Shown here in pieces: positions 41,462 through 49,672 of a stretch of DNA of 64,000 nt. The position numbers were made by a program, and so were the translations under genes. Origin of the DNA: Bog-159 sp963738375 (GTDB lineage: Bacteria > Acidobacteriota > Terriglobia > Bryobacterales > Bryobacteraceae); the NCBI GenBank assembly GCA_963738375.1, contig CAVTWL010000008.1, positions 186,001 through 250,000 on the forward strand, in the 5' to 3' direction. The number at the start of each line of letters is the position of its first letter. The stretch's first letter is position 1. Below the pieces are notes generated by a model. It had not been told where the DNA came from. It worked only from the letters and a program-made list of their open reading frames with translations, and did not search any database.

Positions 41462-43614
41462 GCCACGGACCGCCACGGGCTTGGCCGCCGGCTTCGCCGC
41501 TTTCCGGATCCAGCAGGGCGGAAGCTCGATAGTGAAGCGCGCTCCGGCGGGCTGATTATCCTCCACGCGGATCTGTGCGTCGTGATCTGCCAGAATGCGG
41601 TTCACGATCGCCAGCCCCAGTCCCGTGCCGCGTCCCTTTGTCGAAAAGTAAGGCAGGAATAGTTTCTCCTTGTCTTCTGGCGAAATGCCAGCAGCCGGTA
41701 TCGGCGACCACCAGTTCCACGGTATCCGCCGCGCCCGCCTGGGTGGCGATATACAATGCTTCACCAGCGAATCCTGCATCGCTTCCGCCGCATTGTCCAC
41801 CAGGTTCACCACCACCCGCTTGAACTGGTCGCGGTCGATGTTCACCGGCGGCAAATCGCCGCCCAGTTGCACGTGGATATCGATGTCTTCCAGCCGTCCT
41901 TGAAATACCGCCAGCGCGCTTTCCACTACTTCGTTCAGCTCGCAGCGGACCGGCTGCGCGGCCGGGAAACGCGCAAACTGGGAAAATTCATCCACCAGCG
42001 TCTTCACCGATTCCACTTCGCGCGAGATCGTGGTCGCGCACTCGCTGCAGGATGCGCGCTGTCTCCGGCGGAATTTGCGGGCGTTCCAACTGCCGGCTCA
42101 TGCGGTCCGCGCGAAAGCGCGATGGGCGTCAACGGATTCTTGATCTCATGCGCCACCCGCCGCGCCACTTCGTGCCACGCCGCCGCCTTCTGTGCGCGCA
42201 GCAATCGCTGGTGTCTTCCAAAACGATCACGAAACCGGACGTCAGCGTTTTCTTCGAGCGCCGATACCGTAACCGCCAAATGCAGCGTCTGCCGCTCCGT
42301 CTGCATCTCCAGTTGCCGCGACGCTAGCCCCGTGCGCCGCGCGCGTTTCATCAGGTACTTAATCTCCGCGGTGTCCTCGCGCGAAAAAAGATCTTCCAGT
42401 CGCGTGGCGCGCGGCTACCTGCCCGGCGGGAAACATGCGTCCCAGCGCGCGATTGACGCGCTGGATCGAACCGTCCGCGCCGATCGAGATGACACCCGTC
42501 GGAATGCTCTCCAGGATGGCCTCGGTAAACCGGCGCCGCGCGTCCAATTCGCGGCTGTTGGCCTCCAGTTCCTGGGTCATCTCGTTGAAGCCGCGTACCA
42601 GGCTGGCCAGTTCGTCGATCGCTCGCACCTGCACCCGGTACCGCAGATTGCCTTTGCTCACCTCGCCCGCCGCATGCAGCAGCGCCGTAATGGGAACGCT
42701 GATCTGTTTCGACAGAAACAACGCGATCCACGTAGCCACAAACAGCACGAACAGCGTGATCATCGCCATGAAAGCCAGATAGAACGTGCGGATGTTTCGC
42801 TTGGAAGCCGCCAGTTCCTTAAAGGCGCTATCGGATTTGTCGATCTCGCGCTGCTTCTCGGCAATGTCGATCGGCACCCGCGCGGCTAACGCCACTGTGC
42901 CCCTCAGCGCGCCGTCGACTTCAATCGCATGCCGCGCAATGATCGTCTGATTCTGCCGGGACGGCATGATCGGGAACGGCCCGATGGAATCCATGGGTTG
43001 ATCCGATGTGACCGGGATGATCGCAGCCGATGCAAGGTCCTGCTGCTGGGCAAATCGTTGCAAAAAGCCAGGCGTCCTGACGCCCTCTTCTACCAGTTTC
43101 CGCGTCTCCGGCTGCGCTGCCAGCAATGCCGCCTGTAACTCGGTCTCATCGCGCAGTTCGTTCCTTAGGGTCTCGGAAACCTGCACGAAAATCTGGTGCG
43201 CCGAATCCGTCGGCTGGCTGAACCATTTGTCGAGGTTGCGATTCAGTACCTCATAGCTAAAAAGCACCAGGAACAGCGCCGGCGTGATGCTCAGTGCGAT
43301 GGCGCCCAGCACCAGCTTGGTTTGTATCCGAGAGCCCTCCCGCCCGCTGCGCCGGTCGATGTACAGCTTCACCACGGTCCGCACCAGCATGAAGCCGAGT
43401 GTGACCATCAGGACGAAGATCAGGCTGGAAATGGCCCAGAATATGAAGGTCTGCTGCGGATCGGCCGGACCGTATTTGCCGAAGTTGAACGAGCCCTGAT
43501 AGAAGACCAGCGCTACCGTAATCGCCAATAAGACGAGGCCGCCGGCATAGAGGATTCGCTTTCCCACCCTCTTAGAATTATAGTGGAGCGGCCGTGCCCC
43601 ACACTAGCCGCGAG

Positions 43615-44942
43615 TTAATCGCCGCTTGGCTTGGCCTTCTTCTCTTTGAACAGATCCATCGGATCCTTGTTGGGCGCCATGGCGACGTCAAAGAAACCCA
43701 TCATCATTTCTTCCCAACTCTGGTCGCCCCAGCGCACCGTCTTGGTGGCATCCGGATTCGCCGGGTTATTCGTGGAATTATCGAAGTGCGCGACGCAATG
43801 CAGCCGCGTGCCCGCCGGCAATACCTTCTGATCGGTCGGGTAATAGAAGAGCTGCCAGCTGAAATCGTACTTCGGAACGCGCAGCAGAACCTCGGACTCG
43901 CCGGTCGGATAAATCGCGGTATACACAAAATCCTTGCCGCGTAAATGCATGTGCGGCATCATATCCACCAGCTTGGCCGGCTCTTGCAGCGTCACTTCGG
44001 ACTCCACCTCGTAGTTGCCGTCCCCCGCGGGTATCTCGAATTTATCGTTCGTGGCCGATACTGTTAATATCCGTTCCTTCGGCTGCCCTTTGGCGAACAC
44101 GATACCGATGCCGCTTCGATCCGTTCCCGCCGTCCCGTTGGCCGTGTAATGCATCTGGAAAACGAAATCGGATCCGGCCGGCACCAATTTGGCTTGGCCG
44201 GCCGGCAGAATTCCCGGCGGCGTTCCCGGCGCGAAACCCACCAGCAACTCGGGCGGCGCCGACTGTTCTCATCCCGCCTGTGTCGGTGCTTTTCCTTGCC
44301 GTTGTTCTCGTCCTTGACCTGTACGAACGGAATACCGGGCTTTGCATCTTTCAGCCAATTGGATCCAGGCGGCCGGATGAACGCGATGATATGATGCACC
44401 AGCTTCCTGTTTCCAGGGCGCGCCTCCGATTCCTGTACCCATTTGTCTTCCGTAAACCCGGAAGGGATCACGATGTACTGATAATCGACGGTGCCCGAAG
44501 CCGGCACGTCGAACGCATTGGGCATCTCGAAGACGGCATCCGGAGTGTGGATCCCCCAGCCTTCCACAAAGTGGACGGCTTTCGGCGCTTCGGCCGGATC
44601 GCCCTCTTGGGCGCCGCCATCCGCCCAGGCAACCAGCGTGTCGATTTCTTCGCGCGACAACGACCGGTCGTTGCTGAACTTGCCAAAATGCGGATCGGCA
44701 GGCCATGGCGGCATCTTGCGCGTGATCACTGCTTCGCGGATAGCCTTAGCCCACGGCCGGACCTCTTTATAGGTGAGGAACGACATGGGCGCCGCTTCCC
44801 CGGGACGGTGACATTCCTGGCAGCGGCTCTGCATGACCGGCAGGACATTCTTGTAGAATGTGGGTGACGCAGGAATCGTCGCGGCGTACGTCAGCGTAGA
44901 CGCACAGAGAACCATCGGGACCAATCGCACAGACATCCGCAC
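43615..44942 (-). CDS. Secreted heme c protein with copper-monooxygenase-like domain (one frameshift)
   Basis: About 442 residues. Signal peptide from ATG 44942 (VLCASTLTYAA), then a cytochrome c segment with CQECHRPGEAAPMSF (residues 41-45) and RKMPPWPADPHFG. The rest resembles the two beta-sandwich copper type II ascorbate-dependent monooxygenases: LVHHIIAFIRPPG carries the His pair of one site, and VDMMPHMHLRGKD carries the HMH of the other. The frame is broken near 44270 (one missing base, or two extra) between KDENNGK and ELLVGFAPGTPPG. It is probably a periplasmic oxidoreductase fed electrons through its heme; the substrate is unknown. Orientation and spacing suggest it is transcribed separately from the ntrYC genes. 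Confidence 0.78.
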
Positions 44943-45064
44943 CTCCGAGTGTTGCGTTTCTTAATCTTAGGCGATGCGCCAACCGGTGTAAAGGGGGCGT
45001 TACGGGACGTTGCAGGTGGCGCGACGAAGACGCTAAACTGAAGGTGCCTCATTGTTCGCCTCAA

Positions 45065-45138
45065 TCCCCGGTCGTCTAATGGTAGGACAGCGGCCTTTGG
45101 AGCCGTGAATCGTGGTTCGAATCCATGCCGGGGAGCCA
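45065..45138 (+). tRNA. tRNA-Gln (anticodon TTG), encoded CCA
   Basis: 74 bases including CCA. The acceptor stem TCCCCGG pairs with CCGGGGA, the anticodon stem GCGGC pairs with GCCGT, and the loop CTTTGGA places TTG at the anticodon. The T arm contains GGTTCGAATCC. The discriminator is G. It reads CAA codons. The DNA directly downstream is accessory (toxin-antitoxin and gene remnants). Confidence 0.93.
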
Positions 45139-45199
45139 TTCTTGGGGTGCCAGGGCTTCAAATTTCAAACCGCGTTGACTGCCCAACCAGGGGACGGAA

Positions 45200-45547
45200 T
45201 TATTCCAGATCCATCGCGGCCCTCAGCCCCAACTCCGTTTGCTGCAGGATCTCAGCCGGCAACGTTCCGATTCTCTTGGTCAGTTTTGCGCGATCCAAGG
45301 TCGTCACCTGGTGACACACAGCCCAACTTTCCCTGGGAAGACCGCCGGCGCCAGCCGGAATCTCGATCACCGTGGGCCCTCGCCTAGCCTGAGATGTGGA
45401 GGTAGAAATCGGGACTACAATAATCGACTTCCAGCCAGGAGTTTGATTGAAGCCATCATGAGAGATGACGATCACGGGACGGCGACCCGCCTGCTCGGAG
45501 CCTGATCGCGGCACCAGATCGGCCCAATGAATTTCGCCTCTCTTCAC
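45200..45547 (-). CDS. MazF/PemK-type toxin endoribonuclease
   Basis: 115 residues. The N-terminal MKRGEIHWADLVPRSGSEQAGRRPVIVIS is the family hallmark (read in parts: RGEIHWADL, then GRRPVIVIS). It is followed by SIIVVPISTSTSQ and the VCHQVTTLDRAKL strand-helix. Family members are ribosome-independent mRNA interferases held in check by the partner antitoxin. The start overlaps the antitoxin stop (ATGA), so the two are translationally coupled. It lies 62 bases beyond tRNA-Gln on the opposite strand, a common place for acquired modules. Confidence 0.9.
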   Translation of the reverse strand: MKRGEIHWADLVPRSGSEQAGRRPVIVISHDGFNQTPGWKSIIVVPISTSTSQARRGPTVIEIPAGAGGLPRESWAVCHQVTTLDRAKLTKRIGTLPAEILQQTELGLRAAMDLE

Positions 45548-45804
45548 TTCGCCGCCTTATTAGAGGTATTGACCAAGTGCTCGATGGTCGCGGACTCCAA
45601 ATCATCGTCGAGGTCCAGAGGTGTACCCGCAGCTTCGACTGCGAAAGCAGAGATCGCATCGTGGCGGGCTTTACGCATTTGCTGCCGCAACCAGAGATCA
45701 ATGGCCTCGCGCGCAAGAGTCGTCGCGGGAACTTTGATGCGTGCAGCCGCAATCCTGAGATGGTCATAAGTTTCGTCGGGAAGAGGCACATGGAAGTTCT
45801 TCAT
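45544..45804 (-). CDS. Antitoxin of the MazF-type toxin, ribbon-helix-helix-like
   Basis: 86 residues from ATG 45804. The N-terminus MKNFHVPLPDETYDHLRIAA with ATTLAREAIDLWL has the strand-helix-helix pattern of ribbon-helix-helix DNA-binding antitoxins. The C-terminal half is acidic (PLDLDDDLESATIEHL) and should wrap the toxin. It would bind an operator in its own promoter; an inverted repeat lies 18-35 bases upstream of the start. It is intact, and the pair is therefore potentially active. Confidence 0.85.
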   Translation of the reverse strand: MKNFHVPLPDETYDHLRIAAARIKVPATTLAREAIDLWLRQQMRKARHDAISAFAVEAAGTPLDLDDDLESATIEHLVNTSNKAAK

Positions 45805-45821
45805 AAGGCTATTTTAGATTA

Positions 45822-45839
45822 TGCCATATTATCATGGCA
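45822..45839. promoter_or_regulatory. Inverted repeat upstream of the toxin-antitoxin genes (candidate operator)
   Basis: TGCCAT at 45822-45827 and ATGGCA at 45834-45839 form a perfect six-base inverted repeat around an AT-rich six-base centre. A further ATGCCA half-site lies just beyond. The region is strikingly AT-rich compared with its surroundings and contains the expected promoter of the antitoxin gene, fitting autoregulation by the antitoxin. Confidence 0.5.
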
Positions 45840-46178
45840 GCAACTCATGCCATAAAATCGTGTCGACTCGGGGGATGGCAGGCTCACCCCCGGAATGAGC
45901 ATTTTGATGGACAAAGGAGCATCATAAGCATTACGCCAACCGCGGAGGTGGCAAAAGATCCGTCGATTACGTCGATTGACGCTACCGGTGGGTTTGCGAT
46001 CCCAGGATTCAACAATATGCACATGCATGTGATCGATCAGGCGGACTCCTCTTCTGTGCTTGCGAGGATGGTCGCAGATGGTGTCACGCAAAGAGCGTAG
46101 CGACGGAACGCTGGCTGTAGGGACGGACGCACCCGCACTGCTGCTCATGCCCGGCAGCCTCCTGACGCGTTTGGCCGG
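45836..46178 (+). pseudogene. Amidohydrolase remnant
   Basis: An N-terminal amidohydrolase piece: IDATGGFAIPGFNNMHMHVID contains the metal-binding HMH after the typical IPGF strand (given in parts, IPGFNNMHMHV). It is followed after a frame break by SDGTLAVGTDAPALLLMPGSLL. The helical part between MVADGVT and this segment is disturbed, and the reading frame ends at the junction with the ATPase remnant at about 46180. The C-terminal two thirds of a normal enzyme are missing, so it is a decayed, truncated gene. Confidence 0.55.
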
Positions 46179-46640
46179 TCCGCGCTGCGAGCGCGCGCAG
46201 GAAACTCTGGGAACGATAAGATCCCACCCTGGCGCGGCGAAGCGCACATCGCGCTCCCAGGTAGGTCCGGAGGTAATTGGAAGGCCACAGCGAAATATCG
46301 CGATCGGGCCCGGCCAACCAATGCTGGATATCCACCGCGTAGGAAGCTCTTCCAAAGATCTGCCGGAGCAAGGTGCTTGACGGCGGGATGCTTGCTCTGT
46401 GGCTCCCAAGGCAGCGGACCGAGCGGCCTTTCGAACTCCTCGCGTTGGGAGACTGGCAAGAGCCGCAACATTGCAGCAAGGTCAGCCAATGATTCCGTGA
46501 CCAGTTGGGTGAGCGGCAGCCTTTGATGTACTGCAACAGATCCGGCGCGCCCTGGACCTCGTCAAAAATGGCATATCGAGAAAACCGCGCGGATCGGCCG
46601 CCACCGCAGCGCTAACTTCGCGCATATTTAGACGTCTATG
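46150..46640 (-). pseudogene. Remnant of a DUF4143-type AAA ATPase
   Basis: Pieces of a DUF4143 ATPase lie in three frames. EVSAAVAADPRGFLD and AIFDEVQGAPDLLQYIKG carry the Walker B region. LTQLVTESLADLAAMLRLLPVS is followed by DLWKSFLRGGYP, SNYLRTYL and FQSFLRALAARTGQ. The segment normally linking Walker B to the sensor region is partly deleted, and several frameshifts are present. The N-terminal P-loop and C-terminal nuclease-like domain are absent. It is a clear relic, probably of a mobile or plasmid-type gene. Confidence 0.6.
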
Positions 46641-46657
46641 TATTATGAAGTCTGGGT

Positions 46658-46987
46658 ATGCCTAGAATGGATGCGCTGCAAGGGTCGCTGGATCTGCTGG
46701 TTCTCAAGATCCTTTCGCGCAAGCCCGGATTGCACGGTTACGCAATTATGACGTCGATCAAGGAATGGTCGGGCGACGTGCTGCGGGCCGAAGAAGGGTC
46801 GCTGTATCCGGCTTTGCACCGCATGGAAGAGGCCGGGTGGATCCGCGCGGAGTGGGTGGTGAAAGACAGCGGGCGGCGGGCGCGGATTTATGAACTGACG
46901 GCGGCGGGGAAAAACCAACTGGCGGCGGAGGAGACGCGCTGGGAGGCGGTCACGTCGGCGGTGAATCGGGTTTTGAGGACGGTTTGA
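46658..46987 (+). CDS. PadR-family transcriptional regulator
   Basis: 109 residues from ATG 46658 (a second ATG at 46667 would give MDALQGSLD). It has the PadR winged helix: LQGSLDLLVLKILSRKPGLHGYAI (read in parts), the EGSLYPALHRMEEAGWIRAEW recognition and wing region, and GRRARIYELTAAG. It is immediately followed, one base after its stop, by a duplicated-permease gene. This PadR-ADOP pairing is very common in acidobacteria, and the regulator presumably represses its own operon in response to an unknown ligand. Confidence 0.92.
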   Translation: MPRMDALQGSLDLLVLKILSRKPGLHGYAIMTSIKEWSGDVLRAEEGSLYPALHRMEEAGWIRAEWVVKDSGRRARIYELTAAGKNQLAAEETRWEAVTSAVNRVLRTV

Positions 46988-46988
46988 T

Positions 46989-49628
46989 ATGTCTTGGTGG
47001 TCACGGGTGGCGAACGCGCTGCGCGGCGAGCGGTTGAGCCGCGAGATCGAAGAAGAGATGCAGTCGCATTTGGCGGAGGCGGCCGCGGAGGGTAGGGAGC
47101 CGGGGGAGGCGAGGCGGGCGTTCGGCTCGGCGCTGCGTCTGGAGGAAGCCAGCCGCGAGGCGCGGGCGGCGGCGTGGCTCGATTCGCTGCGCGCGGATGT
47201 GGTGTTCGGCTGGCGACAGTTGATGAAAAAGAAGGTCACGTCGGTGGCGGCGATTCTTTCCCTGGCGCTGGGAATCGGGGTGTGCACGGCGGCATTCCGG
47301 TTGATCGACGCGCTGCTGCTGCGGCCGCTGCCGGTGGCGCATGCGGACCGGCTTTACGACTTGTCGCGGGAGGCGTACATCGACGGCATCGAACAGTCGT
47401 TCGACGGGTGGGCTTACCCGTCGTTCCGGCTGATGCGGGCGGCGGCGAAGAAGGATGCGGAACTGGTAGCAGTTTCGTACGCGGAGCGGTCCGACGTGAC
47501 CTACAAGTCCGATGCGGAGATGGAGAAGGCCAACGTGCAGTACGTTTCGGGCTGGATGTTCGGGGCGTTCGGGCTGGCGCCAGCGGTGGGGCGGCTATTC
47601 ACGGAGAACGACGATCGGAACTTTGGCGCTCATCCTTACGCGGTGTTGTCTTGGGATTACTGGTCGCGGCGGTTTGGCAACGACCCAAGGGTGGTTGGCC
47701 GGACGCTGAGAAAGGGCGATGTTCTCTACGAAATCGTGGGGGTGGGACCGGAGCCGTTCACGGGAACGGAAGCGGGCACGGTAATCGATATATTCCTACC
47801 GGCGACGATGCATCCGGGGGCGCCGCATGACGACTGGACGTGGCATCGCACGCTCGTGCAACTGAAGGCGGGTGTGGCGGCGGATCCCGTGCAGGCCAAG
47901 CTGAACGCGGTGTCCCACGCCTTTGAAGAAGAGCGGGCCAAGGGATTCAAAGGCATGAGCAAGGCGGACATCGAGGCGTTTCTTTCGCCGAAGGTGGTGA
48001 TGGAACCCGCGGCGTCGGGCGCTTCGAATTTGCAACACGACTACCGGCGATCACTGATCGCGCTGGGCGTGCTGGTAGCGCTGGTGCTGCTCATTGCGTG
48101 CGCCAACGTGGCTAACCTGATGACGGCGCAGGCTGCATCGAGGGCGCGGGAGATGGCGCTACGGGTTTCGATCGGCGCGGGAAGAATGCGGCTGGTGCAA
48201 CTGGTGCTGATGGAGAGCGCGATTTTGGCGTGGCTGGCGGGAGCGATCGGGGCAATTTTCGCTTGGTGGTCTGCGCCGCTGGTGGTGGTGACGATCAATC
48301 CGGCCGATAGCCCCGTACGGTTGATGATGCCGTGGGACTGGCGGGTAGCCGGCTTCGGGATAGCGTTGACGGCGGTGGTGATGCTGCTTTTCGGATTGAC
48401 GCCCGCGCTGCGGGCATCGGCGGTGAAGCCGGCGAGCGCGCTGAAGGGCGGGGACGACGCGCACACGCGGCGGCGCACGATGCACGTACTAATAGCGGCG
48501 CAGGTGGCGTTCTGTTTTGTGGTGTTGTTCGTCGCGGGATTATTTGCGGCGACCTTCGAGCAGCTGTCGCACAAGCCAGTGGGTTTCGCGCCGGAGCGGC
48601 TGCTGGCATTGGACACGGTGGCGCAGGCGGACGCGGCGCCCGTGTATTGGGACCAGGTGGCGGATCAATTGCGGCGCGTACCCGGGGTGGAAAAGGTAGG
48701 GATCGCGGGCTGGGTGATTCCTGGCGGCGGGGGGTGGAACGGATTCGTTTCCGTGAATGGCGCGCCTCCGGGACCGATCCTGGCCTATTTTCTGCCGGTG
48801 TCGCCGGGATGGCTGGAGGCGATGAAGATCGGGATCGTAGACGGGCGGGACTTCCGTCCGGAGGAGATGTCGCCGGGAACCGCGATGGTGAATGAGACTT
48901 TTGCCCGCCAATTCTTTCATGGCGAGAATCCGATCGGACAAACGATCACGAAGGGGGGCGAAGGGCCGAACCAGGTGGTGGCGGTGGTGCGGGATGCACC
49001 ATACGTGAACATCCGGGAGAAGACGCTGCCAGCGGTTTATGTTCCGCTGCGCCGGGTGGATGGCAAAGGCGCGTTGCAGCCGCGGCGTGACGCGACGTTC
49101 ATGGTGCGGGCGAAGAGCGACAATGCGATGGCGCTGGCGTCGATCCTGAGGAAGGAAGTGCCGAGGGCGCGCCCGGAATTCCGGGTCAGCGATGTCCGGG
49201 CAGAGGCTGAACTGGTGCGGGCTCAGACGCTGCGCGAGCGGCTGGCAGCAACGCTGGCGGTGTTTTTTGCGGGGGTGGCTCTGCTGCTGGCGAGCATCGG
49301 GCTATACGGGGTCTTGGATTACACGGTGCTGCAGCGGCGTCGGGAGATCGGTATCCGGATGGCGATCGGGGCGCCGGCGCGTCATATCGCGCGGCTGGTG
49401 ACGGTGGAGATTTTCGCCATGGTGGCGGCGGGCGCGGTGGCGGGACTGGCGCTGGGGATGATGCTCGTGCGGTATATCGCAACCCTGCTTTACGGGGTGA
49501 AGCCGGGGGATGCGGGAATGCTGGTTGGACCGGGGCTAGCGATTGTGGCGGCGGCGCTGCTGGCGGCAGCGCCGGCGGTATGGCACGCATTGCGGATCGA
49601 CCCGGTAGCGATGTTGCGGCAGGAATAG
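46989..49628 (+). CDS. ADOP-type MacB/FtsX-like permease
   Basis: 879 residues, intact. A helical prefix (residues 1-75, REIEEEMQSHLAEAA) is followed by a first transmembrane helix (SVAAILSLALGIGVCTAAFRL region), a MacB-type periplasmic core, three FtsX-like helices (about 355-470) and a second periplasmic core. The last three helices end in YIATLLYGVKPGD and WHALRIDPVAMLRQE, the family C-terminus. No ATPase is encoded beside it; such acidobacterial duplicated orphan permeases typically lack one. It may act with a distant MacB-like ATPase in export or envelope stress. It is co-transcribed with the PadR gene. Confidence 0.93.
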   Translation: MSWWSRVANALRGERLSREIEEEMQSHLAEAAAEGREPGEARRAFGSALRLEEASREARAAAWLDSLRADVVFGWRQLMKKKVTSVAAILSLALGIGVCTAAFRLIDALLLRPLPVAHADRLYDLSREAYIDGIEQSFDGWAYPSFRLMRAAAKKDAELVAVSYAERSDVTYKSDAEMEKANVQYVSGWMFGAFGLAPAVGRLFTENDDRNFGAHPYAVLSWDYWSRRFGNDPRVVGRTLRKGDVLYEIVGVGPEPFTGTEAGTVIDIFLPATMHPGAPHDDWTWHRTLVQLKAGVAADPVQAKLNAVSHAFEEERAKGFKGMSKADIEAFLSPKVVMEPAASGASNLQHDYRRSLIALGVLVALVLLIACANVANLMTAQAASRAREMALRVSIGAGRMRLVQLVLMESAILAWLAGAIGAIFAWWSAPLVVVTINPADSPVRLMMPWDWRVAGFGIALTAVVMLLFGLTPALRASAVKPASALKGGDDAHTRRRTMHVLIAAQVAFCFVVLFVAGLFAATFEQLSHKPVGFAPERLLALDTVAQADAAPVYWDQVADQLRRVPGVEKVGIAGWVIPGGGGWNGFVSVNGAPPGPILAYFLPVSPGWLEAMKIGIVDGRDFRPEEMSPGTAMVNETFARQFFHGENPIGQTITKGGEGPNQVVAVVRDAPYVNIREKTLPAVYVPLRRVDGKGALQPRRDATFMVRAKSDNAMALASILRKEVPRARPEFRVSDVRAEAELVRAQTLRERLAATLAVFFAGVALLLASIGLYGVLDYTVLQRRREIGIRMAIGAPARHIARLVTVEIFAMVAAGAVAGLALGMMLVRYIATLLYGVKPGDAGMLVGPGLAIVAAALLAAAPAVWHALRIDPVAMLRQE

Positions 49629-49672
49629 GCTTTGGGGAGAGAGGCCGCGCTCCCCTGGCAACCCGGCGACCG

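Noticed and set aside
45100..46700. Attachment-site duplication of the tRNA-Gln 3' end
   Set aside because: I found no second copy of the tRNA 3' end within the patch or at its far border by eye.
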